The position numbers and the translations under genes are program-made. DNA of 64,000 nt from Micromonospora lupini str. Lupac 08 (lineage in GTDB: Bacteria > Actinomycetota > Actinomycetes > Mycobacteriales > Micromonosporaceae), in contig NZ_HF570108.1 of assembly GCF_000297395.2 (NCBI RefSeq), positions 2,325,715 to 2,389,714 on the forward strand. Direction: 5' to 3'. The notes under the pieces are model-generated. The model did no database searches. It was not told the origin of the DNA and saw nothing but the letters and a program-made list of their open reading frames with translations. This document shows, one piece after another, positions 10,087-18,672 of the stretch (within the stretch, counting starts at the first letter, position 1; each line of letters opens with the position of its first letter).

Positions 10087-12255
10087 GTGAAGCAGATCGT
10101 CCAATCCGTGTCCGGTGGCGAGTTGCGAGTCGTGGAGGTTCCGCAACCGGAGCCGGGCGCGACCGAGGTGCTCGTCGCCACGCGCAGGTCCCTGCTCTCC
10201 GCGGGCACCGAGCGCGCCGTACGGGAGCTGGCCTCGGCGAGCCTGCTGCGCAAGGCCCGGGCCCGGCCGGATCTCGTCCGCCAGGTCGTCAACCGGGCGC
10301 GCACCGGGGGAGTCCGCTCGACGCTCGCCGCGGTGCGCAGCCGTCTCGACGAGGACATGCCCCTCGGCTACAGCGCGGCCGGCGTCGTCGTCACCGCCGG
10401 CGCGGCGACCGACGGGTTGCGCCCCGGGATGCGGGTGGCCACGGCGTCGGCGGGGCACGCCGAGTACCAGGCGGTGCCGGGACTGCTCGCGGTGCCCGTC
10501 CCGGACGCGGTCTCGGACCAGGCGGCCGCCTTCGGCGCGGTGGCGGCGATCGCGTTGCAGGGGCTGCGGCAGGCCGAGGTGGGCGTGGGCGGCTCGGTCG
10601 CGGTCGTCGGCCTCGGCCTGGTCGGGCAACTGACGGTACGCCTGGCACTCGCCTCCGGGCTCACCGTCGTCGGCATCGACCTGCGCGGGTGGACCGCCGA
10701 GCTGGCCGGCGGCGCGGGCGCGCTCGGGCTGGTCGAGGCCGGTGCGGCGACCACCGAACAGGTCATGGAGGCCACCCGTGGTCGAGGCGTCGACGCGGTC
10801 CTGATCACGGCGGCGACCACCTCGTCGGAGCCGGTCGCCCGCAGCGCGGAGATCGCCCGCGACCGCGCCCGGCTGGTCGTGGTCGGTGACGTCGGCCTGG
10901 ACCTCGACCGACGGCGCTTCTACGAGCGCGAGCTGGACCTCCGCTTCGCCCGCAGCTACGGTCCCGGCCGCTACGACCGCGCGTACGAGGAGTGGGGCGT
11001 CGACTATCCGATCGGCCACGTGCGCTGGACGGCGCGGCGCAACGTGGAGACCTACCTCGACCTGGTGGCAAGCGGCCGGGTCGCGGTCGACGACATGGTG
11101 ACCCACGTCTTCGACGTGGAACGCGCGACGTCGGCGTACGAGGTGCTGGCGTCGGACCCGCGCTCGCTCGCGGTGCAGCTCACCTACTCGGCGCCCGCGC
11201 AGCCGACCTCCCGCGTGGCCACGATCCGGCCGCGCCACCGATCGACGTCACCCCGGGCGGGGCTGATCGGGGCCGGCACGTACGCCAAGGCGACCTTCCT
11301 GCCCGCCCTCAAGGCGGCCGGCTGGGGCGACGATCTCGCCGCCATCACGTCGGCAAAGGGGCTGTCGGCACGCCACGCCGCGGAGCGCAACGACATCGCC
11401 GTCGTGGCGCCGACAGTCGAGGACCTGCTCGCCCGCGACGACGTCGACGTGGCGTTCGTCCTCAGCCGCCACGACTCCCACGCCGAGCTGGCGGTGCGGG
11501 CGCTCGACGCCGGCAAGCACGTCTTCGTGGAGAAGCCACTCGCGCTGACGCGGGACGAGCTCGACGACGTGCTGGCCGCGTACGACCGCAACCCGGGCCA
11601 CCTGTTCGTCGGGTTCAACAGGCGGCACGCGCCGATGGTGGCGTACACCCGCAAGGTCCTGACGGCCGGGTCCGGGCCGATCACCATCGCCTACCGGGTC
11701 AACGCCGGGCAGTTGCCCGCCGCGCACTGGTACCACGACCGCCGCCAGGGTGGCCGCGTCCGGGGCGAGGTGTGCCACTTCATCGACCTCGCGTCGTGGC
11801 TGGTCGGCGAGCAGCCCCGGGTCGTGCACGCGTACGGGAGCGGGCGCGGCGAACCGGGCCTGGAGGAGGACGTGAGCGTCCTGCTCGGATACCCCGACGG
11901 CTCCACGGCGACGATCACGTACTCCACCCGGGGGCACCGTCGCACTCCGAAGGAACGACTGGAGATCCTCGGCCGTGGCCACACCGTGCTGATCGACGAC
12001 TTCCGACGCCTGGAGGTCGACGGCCGGGAGGTCAAACGGGCGCCCGGCGGCAAGGGGCACCAGGAGCAGCTCGCCCACGTGCGGGCGGTGATCACCGGGA
12101 ACGCGCCCCACCAGCGCGGCTTCGAGGCGTCGATCGGTACGACTGAGGCGGCGCTGTCCGCGGTAGCCGCCCTGGCCGGCATTCCGCAGCTTCCGGCGCG
12201 ACTGCCCACGCAGATCGACGTGGACAGCGGCGTGAACGCCGGGATCTCCTCCTGA
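10087..12255 (+). CDS. Fused two-domain oxidoreductase (MDR dehydrogenase + Gfo/Idh/MocA)
   Basis: A 722-residue fusion. Residues 1 to about 370 form a medium-chain alcohol-dehydrogenase-like domain with the nucleotide loop GLGLVGQL near residue 175. From about residue 390 there is a Gfo/Idh/MocA oxidoreductase with GLIGAGTYAKATF and the EKPLAL motif near 480. Such bi-domain proteins occur in exopolysaccharide and O-antigen loci beside heparinase II/III-like proteins, as here. The reaction is not established; oxidation of a sugar nucleotide or a polymer sugar is a guess. I take GTG 10087, preceded by GAAGGCAGG. The open frame extends to 10006, but that part is promoter-like. Confidence 0.85.
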   Translation: MKQIVQSVSGGELRVVEVPQPEPGATEVLVATRRSLLSAGTERAVRELASASLLRKARARPDLVRQVVNRARTGGVRSTLAAVRSRLDEDMPLGYSAAGVVVTAGAATDGLRPGMRVATASAGHAEYQAVPGLLAVPVPDAVSDQAAAFGAVAAIALQGLRQAEVGVGGSVAVVGLGLVGQLTVRLALASGLTVVGIDLRGWTAELAGGAGALGLVEAGAATTEQVMEATRGRGVDAVLITAATTSSEPVARSAEIARDRARLVVVGDVGLDLDRRRFYERELDLRFARSYGPGRYDRAYEEWGVDYPIGHVRWTARRNVETYLDLVASGRVAVDDMVTHVFDVERATSAYEVLASDPRSLAVQLTYSAPAQPTSRVATIRPRHRSTSPRAGLIGAGTYAKATFLPALKAAGWGDDLAAITSAKGLSARHAAERNDIAVVAPTVEDLLARDDVDVAFVLSRHDSHAELAVRALDAGKHVFVEKPLALTRDELDDVLAAYDRNPGHLFVGFNRRHAPMVAYTRKVLTAGSGPITIAYRVNAGQLPAAHWYHDRRQGGRVRGEVCHFIDLASWLVGEQPRVVHAYGSGRGEPGLEEDVSVLLGYPDGSTATITYSTRGHRRTPKERLEILGRGHTVLIDDFRRLEVDGREVKRAPGGKGHQEQLAHVRAVITGNAPHQRGFEASIGTTEAALSAVAALAGIPQLPARLPTQIDVDSGVNAGISS

Positions 12256-12272
12256 CGCGGCGCGGCCGGCGC

Positions 12273-12342
12273 TGACCCGGGCGGGTCAGCGTCCCGCACT
12301 GACCCGGGCGGGTCAGCGTCCCGCACTGACCCGGGCGGGTCA
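12273..12342. repeat. Three tandem 27-bp repeats, each a hairpin; probable convergent terminator
   Basis: The near-palindrome TGACCCGGGCGGGTCA starts at 12273, 12300 and 12327, an exact 27-base period, with an 11-base linker GCGTCCCGCAC between copies. It sits between the ends of the two-domain dehydrogenase and a convergent glycosyltransferase. The TGA stop of the glycosyltransferase (minus strand, 12340-12342) is the end of the third copy. Stacked hairpins in a convergent gap suggest a bidirectional terminator. Confidence 0.7.
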
Positions 12343-13527
12343 GCGCCCCGCGTCGTCCGGGCCGTCGACGAGCGTGGCGAGCAGGCGTCCGAGGGCGCCC
12401 GACATCGCCGTCCGCGACTGGTTGTCCCGTATCCACCGCCGGCCCGCCGCGCCCATCTTCGCCAACTCGTCCGGGCTGGCCTGCACCATCTGGGCGAGGC
12501 CGTGGGCGAGGTGCCCGGGCGGGGTCACGGACCCGGCGTCGGCACCCAGGACGAGGTCGCCGACGATTCCCGGGCTGTTGGTGACGATCGGCAGGCCGGC
12601 GGCCATGTAGTCGAACACCTTGTTGGGGCTGACCCCGGCGCGGAACAGTTCGACGTCGGCGAGGACGTGCACGCCGACGTCGGCCGCGTGCAGGAGATCG
12701 GGGATCTCGGTCTTCGGCACCGGGTCGAGGAACCGTACGGTGGGGATGTCGCGCGCCGCCGCCCGCAGGCGTGCCTTCTCGACGCCCGATCCCACGAGTA
12801 CGACGTCGATCTCCGGCACCGCCCGCGCGGCGGTCAGGAGCAGGTCCAGTCCGTTGGCCGGGCCGTGTGCTCCCGCGTAGACGGCCGTCCGGCGGGTGAA
12901 CCCGTACCGTCGCCGCAGCTCGTCGCGGTCACCACTGGGGACGAAGTCGTCCGGGTCGGCCGCGTTGGGAATGAACACGATCCGCTCGGGTGGTACGCCC
13001 TTGCTCTCGATCGCCGGCCGCACGCCCGCCGCCAGGATCACCACCCGGTCGGCGCGTCGGTACAGGAAACGCTCCAGGCGCTCCAGCGCCCGGTACGCCG
13101 TCGACGTCTCCGACAGCGTCCCCATCTCGACGAGCACCCGTGGCCACAGATCACGGACCTCCAGGACGAACGGCGTACGCCGCAGTGCCGCCACGACGCA
13201 GCCGGACAGGCCGGCCAGCAGGTGTGGCGACGACGCGTAGACCACGTCCGGTCGGGGCTGCCGCAGGCCGGCCACTGTGGCCGTGAGCCCGTAGCTGGCC
13301 CAGTTGAGCACCCGGCCCAGGCCGTTGCCCCGGTACGGCGTCACGGCGACCGGGTGGAAACCCGGCTCCGGGAGCTGCGGCCGACCGGTGATCATGTTGC
13401 GGCGGCTCGCGATGATCACGTGCGTCCAGCCGGGCAGGCGGCTGAACAGCTCGACGTGCCGGGTGCCGCCCGGGTGGCCCGGGGGCACGGCGAAGTGGTT
13501 GAGGACGAGGACGCTGCGTCGTGTCAT
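12340..13527 (-). CDS. Glycosyltransferase family 4, WbuB/WcaI-like
   Basis: A 395-residue GT-B enzyme. The N-terminus (VLNHFAVPPGHPGGTRHVEL) and FVLEVRDLWPRVLVEMG resemble WbuB-type transferases, some of which use UDP-N-acetyl-L-fucosamine. That would fit the capEFG genes in this locus. The C-terminal nucleotide-sugar region has GVSPNKVFDYMAAGLPIV. The ATG at 13525-13527 overlaps the stop of the upstream heparinase-like gene (ATGA), so the two are translationally coupled. The donor assignment is inference. Confidence 0.85.
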   Translation of the reverse strand: MTRRSVLVLNHFAVPPGHPGGTRHVELFSRLPGWTHVIIASRRNMITGRPQLPEPGFHPVAVTPYRGNGLGRVLNWASYGLTATVAGLRQPRPDVVYASSPHLLAGLSGCVVAALRRTPFVLEVRDLWPRVLVEMGTLSETSTAYRALERLERFLYRRADRVVILAAGVRPAIESKGVPPERIVFIPNAADPDDFVPSGDRDELRRRYGFTRRTAVYAGAHGPANGLDLLLTAARAVPEIDVVLVGSGVEKARLRAAARDIPTVRFLDPVPKTEIPDLLHAADVGVHVLADVELFRAGVSPNKVFDYMAAGLPIVTNSPGIVGDLVLGADAGSVTPPGHLAHGLAQMVQASPDELAKMGAAGRRWIRDNQSRTAMSGALGRLLATLVDGPDDAGR

Positions 13528-15524
13528 AGCGGTGCTCCCACGTGCTGGACTTCCCCGGAGGTGAGGTGGGTGACAGCCAGGGTGGCGCCCACGTCGGTCC
13601 AGGCCACCTCGTAGCGGAGGCCGTCGACTGTGGTCGCGTCGGGACGTGGCCCGGGCACGACGCCGAGTCCCCAGGCGACGGTGTCGGCCCGGGTCTCGGT
13701 CGTGATCCACGTCGCCGGCTCCCACCGCCCGTACGTCCGGCTGTGCCAACCGGCGAACGGCGTCGACCGTCCGCGCACCGCCTCGTACCCGTCCAACCCG
13801 AAGAGGTGGAGTTTGGTGTCACCGGTGACGAGCACGTCGTTCTCCACCGCGACGTCGGGGTGCAGGGGGATCGTGAGCGACCAGGAGTCGGCGGCCCCCG
13901 GCGGGTCGGCGAACTCGACGACCGCCACGTACGCGTCGGCCACCACCACGGCCCGGCCGACGCGCACCGGGCGCTCGCCGCGCGCGTACGCGTCGTGCCA
14001 GCCGAAGAGGATGGTGCGGTCCGGTAGGACGAGCGGCGCTCCGAGGTGACCGCGACCGGTGGCGAGCCAGCGGAACGCGCGGTGCGGGATCAGCTGGTCC
14101 TGCCCGTCCGGGCGGCGCACGGGGTGGGCGGCGGAGGTGCGCAGCCCGTTGCGTACCTCCAACGGGCCGTTGTAGGTGCCCGTGCCCGGGTCGGCGATCA
14201 GCCAGCGGCCGTTGTGGGTGACCCAGACCGAGGTCAGGTCGGCGTGGCCGTGCGAGGGGCCGCCGTCCACCTTGAACCACACCCGCCACGGCCCCCGCTC
14301 GACAAGCGCGGTGCCTCCCGAGGTCGTCGCGCCGCGCCGGGCCGGCGGATACGACGCGGCGGTGGCCTCCTCCCGGGCGCTCGCGGGCGCGTACCAGGCC
14401 AGTTCGTCGAAGTCGGCGTACCACCGCGCCGGCAGCCGTTCGCCGGACAGCGCCAGCCCGAGCGCGGCCGAGCCGGCCACGTCGAGTGGGTCGCCGGAGG
14501 ACGCGAGCACCCGGCCCTCGTCCCAGTCGCCGTACTGCGGGACGTCCCCGTCGAACACGCCGAGCCGGGCGAGGTGCAGGCTGGCCGCGCGCAGGTCGCG
14601 GCGCACGCCGGCGGGCGCGCCGCCGAGCAGCAGCCGCACGACGAGCATTTCCAGAACGAAGCGGTGGTACGACAGCGAATCCTCGATCATGCGGCCGTCC
14701 GGCCCGAAGTGCCGACGCTGCTGCGTGGCGAACATCCGCTCGCCGGTACGCGCCCACCAGCGGGCCCGCGCGGCGGTGGGGAACATGCGGGACAGCAGGA
14801 TCAGCCCGAGCGCGTCCCCGAGCATGTGGTTGTTGCGCATGCTGCTCACCGTGTACGGCAGCTCGACCAGCAGATGCCGTGCGCTGGCGAGCAGGTGCCG
14901 TTCCATGGTGGCCACCACGTCGCGGGGCAGTCGCTCGCCGGCAAGCGCCAGGATCTGGTTCCAGGCGACCGCGCGCAGCGCCAGTTCGAGGCTGGAGTAC
15001 CAGTTCACGCCCCGCTCGGGTGGCGACTGCTCGCACCAGGCCCGCAGCAGGTCGCCGAGGCCGTCCCGCCAGGGGCCGGCCGGGTCGAGGCGGGCCGCGC
15101 GGGCCAGGACGACCAGGTCGCGGTGGCGGGCCGCCTCCCAGGTGTGCTTCACGTCCGACAGCCGTTCGCCGGAACGGATGTCGACGCGCCACCAGGGCGT
15201 GTCCGCCGGCCACTGCCGCCCGGTCAGCGGGTCGGTGCTCCACGGCGTCGACACGCCTGTCGCCACCCGGGCGCCGAAGACCCGCAGCCCTTCGTGCAGG
15301 ACGCGGCCGGCGTCGTCCAGGCAGCGCTGCCGCGCCTCGTCGCCCAGCGGCGCCGTGCTGCCCAGCGGCACCGGGGTGGCCGGATGATGCCGGTGCGTCT
15401 CGCCGCGGAACAGGACGGCGTGGAATCCGCTGCGCTTGGACGCCTCGTACGCCGCGCGTAACGGCGCCGACGGGCCGAGGGCGCGCATGTCCACGGCGAT
15501 CGCACGGAGATCGGGTCTGGCCAT
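13524..15524 (-). CDS. Heparinase II/III-like (alginate-lyase family) protein
   Basis: A 666-residue protein with an N-terminal helical toroid-like region (about 100-400) and a C-terminal beta-sandwich. Family motifs are SHGHADLTSVWV near residue 420, IADPGTGTYNGP and RNGLRTSAAH. Characterised relatives are polysaccharide lyases acting on uronate-containing chains. No signal peptide or membrane anchor is visible (MARPDLRAIAVDMRALGP), so as written it would be cytoplasmic, which is odd for a lyase. It is the promoter-proximal gene of a two-gene operon with the downstream glycosyltransferase. The ATG at 15522-15524 follows an AAGGGG-type ribosome site. Confidence 0.85.
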   Translation of the reverse strand: MARPDLRAIAVDMRALGPSAPLRAAYEASKRSGFHAVLFRGETHRHHPATPVPLGSTAPLGDEARQRCLDDAGRVLHEGLRVFGARVATGVSTPWSTDPLTGRQWPADTPWWRVDIRSGERLSDVKHTWEAARHRDLVVLARAARLDPAGPWRDGLGDLLRAWCEQSPPERGVNWYSSLELALRAVAWNQILALAGERLPRDVVATMERHLLASARHLLVELPYTVSSMRNNHMLGDALGLILLSRMFPTAARARWWARTGERMFATQQRRHFGPDGRMIEDSLSYHRFVLEMLVVRLLLGGAPAGVRRDLRAASLHLARLGVFDGDVPQYGDWDEGRVLASSGDPLDVAGSAALGLALSGERLPARWYADFDELAWYAPASAREEATAASYPPARRGATTSGGTALVERGPWRVWFKVDGGPSHGHADLTSVWVTHNGRWLIADPGTGTYNGPLEVRNGLRTSAAHPVRRPDGQDQLIPHRAFRWLATGRGHLGAPLVLPDRTILFGWHDAYARGERPVRVGRAVVVADAYVAVVEFADPPGAADSWSLTIPLHPDVAVENDVLVTGDTKLHLFGLDGYEAVRGRSTPFAGWHSRTYGRWEPATWITTETRADTVAWGLGVVPGPRPDATTVDGLRYEVAWTDVGATLAVTHLTSGEVQHVGAPL

Positions 15525-16042
15525 CGGGTTCCCCTTGGGCAGGACGACGGAGGCGATCGCGGCCTGCGGAAACGCAGACCACTCGCGGTGCCGAGCGTGG
15601 GCAGCTCGAAGCAATGGGGAGGGCGACGATATCAGCTTATTGGCGGGATTTCGCTCATTATCTCCCGAACCCACTCGTGATCCGGGAAGCTGCATTGCAG
15701 CACGAATAGGACATTCATCGCGGCCTCGGAGGCCACTGCGGCGTGGTGTGCCGCTCGGGGCGCTCGTCGGTCTGTCGTGTCCAACGTCGCCGGTGCGGCT
15801 TCAGTGACGAAGAGGAGTGGTCGTGACATCGCAAACCCGGTCGGTCTCCGCCCGCGTCGGGCCATCACCCCGGTGAGCACACGGTCGTTGGCTCGTTCAG
15901 TGACTACTGACAGTCGATCGGGTGGCCCGCAGCGTGGTGCCGCGCGGTCGTCGTCGCTGCAACGTGCGCTCAACCAGGTGGAGGGTCGGCGAGTGCGATC
16001 TCGGAATCCTGTCCGGGCAGACTCGCCACCGCCCAGGGCCGG
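15525..16042. other. 518-bp divergent intergenic region with AT-rich promoter segment
   Basis: It separates the heparinase-like gene (minus) from the Wzy-like gene (plus). Positions 15625-15720 are much more AT-rich than the surroundings, as expected for promoters. A small palindrome GGCCTCGGAGGCC lies at 15722-15734. I see no convincing gene, RNA or terminator here. Confidence 0.5.
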
Positions 16043-17527
16043 ATGGCCGGTCGGGAGTGGACCTCGGTGACCACCCTCGACGGCATCAGCAGTGGTCGAC
16101 ACCGATCGCCGATCGGGAGTGTCCGCGAGCGGGATCCCTCGCCGCCGCCCGAGCACGGTACGCGCCGGCCGTCGGTGGCGGACCCCGCGGCGTCGCGCCC
16201 CCGAACGGTGACGTGGCTGCCGTTGGTGCTGGCCCTGACCTGGATGCTCGGCACGTTCGGCGCGTTCTGGCTGACGAGGCTGGCCCGCCAGGTCGAGAAT
16301 CCCGTCCGGCTCTGTGTCTTCGTGCTCGCGGCGACAGCCCTCTTCGCCGGTGGATACGTGGCGCAGATGTCGCGTCGCGTCCCGGCGGTGGCGGCCGCGA
16401 CCCACTCGACCGACCGCATCCGGCAGGTGCGTCGACTGGTCCTGGCCAGCGCCGCCTACTACGTCGTCGTCAGCCTGACGCGGCTGGTCCAGTTCGGCGC
16501 CACCGGCCCGCAGAGTGTGTGGGCGAGCATCGAGGCGCCCGCCACCGGCTACGTGAACAAGTTCGACGTCTACCAGCAGGGCGTCACGAGCACCGACCCG
16601 TGGATGACCCTGCTGCTTCCGCTCGGCGTCCTCAGCGTGGCCCTCGTACCGCTGCTGGTGGTGCACTGGCAGAGCCTGCCCGGCTGGTTGCGGCTCGCCG
16701 GCCTGGTCGGCACGGCGACGCACCTGTCCTTCTACCTCTTCATCGGCACGATGAAGGGCCTCGGCGACGTCGTCATCATGCTGGCGGCCGGGATGCTCAT
16801 CGCGCGGGCGTCGGTCCGGCACCGACGGCGGGCCCGCTCGCGGCGTCGCCGGACGCTCGTGCTGGTCGGCGGGGCGTTCGCGCTCCTGGCCACCTACATG
16901 ATCTTCAGTCACGCGACGCGGGCGACGGAGTTCGGCACCACGGGTGAGGTGGTGCGGGTGAATCCCGAGGTGGAACGTGCCATGGGTGAGTCGGTGGCCG
17001 TGGGCGTCGCCGCCATCATCGGTTACCCGACGCACGGTTACCTCGGGTTGTCCTACAACCTCCAGGTGCCCTTCGAGTGGTCCCACGGCCTCGGTAGCGC
17101 GCCGTCCGCCGCGATCTTCGCCGAGCAGTCCTTCGGAGCGGACCTCACCGAGCATCCGACGTACCCCGACCGCACCCAGCACGAGAAGGGGTGGCCGGCG
17201 CGCATGTACTGGGCCACCATCTATCCCTGGCTCGCCTCCGACCTCACCTTCCCGGGCGCGGCGTTGTTCATGGGCCTGGTCGGGTGGCTCTTCGCCGGCT
17301 CGTGGCGCGCGGCGGTGTCCTCCCGTCGGGTGGTCCCGACGTTGATCTTCGCGCAGCTCTGCATTCTCATCGTCTACGTGCCGGCGAACAACCAGCTCGG
17401 CATGGCGCCGGAATCCATCGTCGGGATGGCCACGCTCCTCGTGCTCTACGCGCTGCAGTCGCCCGCCAACGGGCGTCAGTCCCAGTGGCGGAAGAACCGA
17501 CCGAGGGGCTCCGCGTACGCCCGGTAG
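16043..17527 (+). CDS. Wzy-like O-antigen/oligosaccharide repeat-unit polymerase
   Basis: A 494-residue integral membrane protein. A polar, proline-rich N-terminus of about 55 residues is followed by many hydrophobic segments, beginning WLPLVLALTWMLGTFGAFWL. A long loop near residues 310-410 contains conserved-looking motifs (YLGLSYNLQVPFEWSHGLGS). This topology is typical of Wzy-type polymerases joining undecaprenyl-linked repeat units. The start is uncertain: ATG 16043 or the in-frame GTG 16067. Its last 52 bases overlap the 3' end of the convergent glycosyltransferase gene. Confidence 0.75.
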   Translation: MAGREWTSVTTLDGISSGRHRSPIGSVRERDPSPPPEHGTRRPSVADPAASRPRTVTWLPLVLALTWMLGTFGAFWLTRLARQVENPVRLCVFVLAATALFAGGYVAQMSRRVPAVAAATHSTDRIRQVRRLVLASAAYYVVVSLTRLVQFGATGPQSVWASIEAPATGYVNKFDVYQQGVTSTDPWMTLLLPLGVLSVALVPLLVVHWQSLPGWLRLAGLVGTATHLSFYLFIGTMKGLGDVVIMLAAGMLIARASVRHRRRARSRRRRTLVLVGGAFALLATYMIFSHATRATEFGTTGEVVRVNPEVERAMGESVAVGVAAIIGYPTHGYLGLSYNLQVPFEWSHGLGSAPSAAIFAEQSFGADLTEHPTYPDRTQHEKGWPARMYWATIYPWLASDLTFPGAALFMGLVGWLFAGSWRAAVSSRRVVPTLIFAQLCILIVYVPANNQLGMAPESIVGMATLLVLYALQSPANGRQSQWRKNRPRGSAYAR

Positions 17528-18672
17528 TCGAACGATTCGAGCGCCTGGCTGCGCGCGGCCTGACGCATCACGCTGCGCTGCGCGTCGCTCAGGCGCGCGG
17601 CGGCGCGGAACGCCTCGGTGACCCCGGCCAGCGTGTGGTCCCGGCACACCAGGCCCTCCAGGTCGGGGCGCAGGTACCTGCCCATGTCGCTGGTGAGGTT
17701 GGCGATCACCGGGGTGCCGCTGGCCAGACTCTCGCAGAACTTCGTCGAGAAGCCCGCGTTCGTGGCCCGGTCCGGCCTGCGGACGAGGACTGTGAAGTCC
17801 GCCGCCTGCAGGGCGCTCGCCACCTCCGCCTGCGGCAGGCGACCCAGGCACCGTACGCCCTCGGGCAACGCTCGGCCCTCGACGAGGCCGCGTACCTCGT
17901 CGACTGTCGGGCCGTAGATGCGCAGCTCGACGCGCGCGCCGTCGCGCTGGACACGACCCACCGCCTCGATGACGGTGCCCAGGAGGTCCTTCTTGTTGCC
18001 GTGCGGATTGCCCGCGTACGCGAGCGTGAGCGGGGACGAGCCGCCGGCCGCCGTCTGCCGGGCGTCAAGGGTCAGGCCCTTCACGTCGAGGGTGGGCGGC
18101 ACCCGCAGCAGCGGGCGACCGGTACGGCGGTAGTGGTCCTCAAGGTAGGAGCTGATCACGATGACGCCGTCGCAGCGCGGGTAGTAGTGGTGCAGGGCCA
18201 GCTTCATGCTCACGTGCAGCGGTCCGAGGTAGCCGCCGCGCACGTGCCGGCCGTTGAACCAGTCCACGACGTCGACGATCAGCGGCACGCCGTGCCGTCG
18301 GCACCACCGCTGGAGGTGGAACATGTACTGGGCCTGGCCGCCGTGCACCAGCACGTGCGACGGTCTGGTCGGCTGGGCGTCGAGCCAGCGGACCGTCCGC
18401 TGACCCCAGCGCACAAGCGTCTGAATCGAGCTGCCCACCGGCCCGGCCGTCGGCGGCGGCCGCTCCGCCAGGCCGATGTGCGAGACCGACCCCGGGCCGT
18501 CGACGCCCGGCAGCGGTGTGCGCACGCGCGGCTCCGGCCCGCCGCCGGCCACCACGACGTCGTAGCCGGCGGCGGCCAACGACGCCACCAGGCCGTGCAC
18601 CCGCCGTGACCCCGCCTCACCCCAGGGGAACAGGAACGGACCCACACAGGCGACCCATCGTGTACGTCTCAT
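17476..18672 (-). CDS. Glycosyltransferase family 4 (module A)
   Basis: A 398-residue GT-B enzyme starting MRRTRWVACVGPFLFPWGEA. The C-terminal half has LAYAGNPHGNKKDLL, FTVLVRRPD and the donor-site motif STKFCESLASGTPVIAN. It is related to the glycosyltransferase at 27592-28899: both have (S/A)GFxxKxxESLAxGxPV, a TSDxGRY block and FDYRAx near the C-terminus. It is the last gene of a three-gene operon with ATGA overlaps (Wzx, glycosyltransferase, this gene). Its 3' end overlaps that of the convergent Wzy-like gene. Confidence 0.85.
   Translation of the reverse strand: MRRTRWVACVGPFLFPWGEAGSRRVHGLVASLAAAGYDVVVAGGGPEPRVRTPLPGVDGPGSVSHIGLAERPPPTAGPVGSSIQTLVRWGQRTVRWLDAQPTRPSHVLVHGGQAQYMFHLQRWCRRHGVPLIVDVVDWFNGRHVRGGYLGPLHVSMKLALHHYYPRCDGVIVISSYLEDHYRRTGRPLLRVPPTLDVKGLTLDARQTAAGGSSPLTLAYAGNPHGNKKDLLGTVIEAVGRVQRDGARVELRIYGPTVDEVRGLVEGRALPEGVRCLGRLPQAEVASALQAADFTVLVRRPDRATNAGFSTKFCESLASGTPVIANLTSDMGRYLRPDLEGLVCRDHTLAGVTEAFRAAARLSDAQRSVMRQAARSQALESFDYRAYAEPLGRFFRHWD

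Noticed and set aside
12273..12342. Possible CRISPR array
   Set aside because: Only three copies, the linkers between them are identical and only 11 bases, and no cas gene is nearby.
15777..16070. Small open frame of 97 codons upstream of the Wzy-like gene
   Set aside because: It lies in the divergent promoter gap, has no ribosome site and is compositionally like noncoding sequence.
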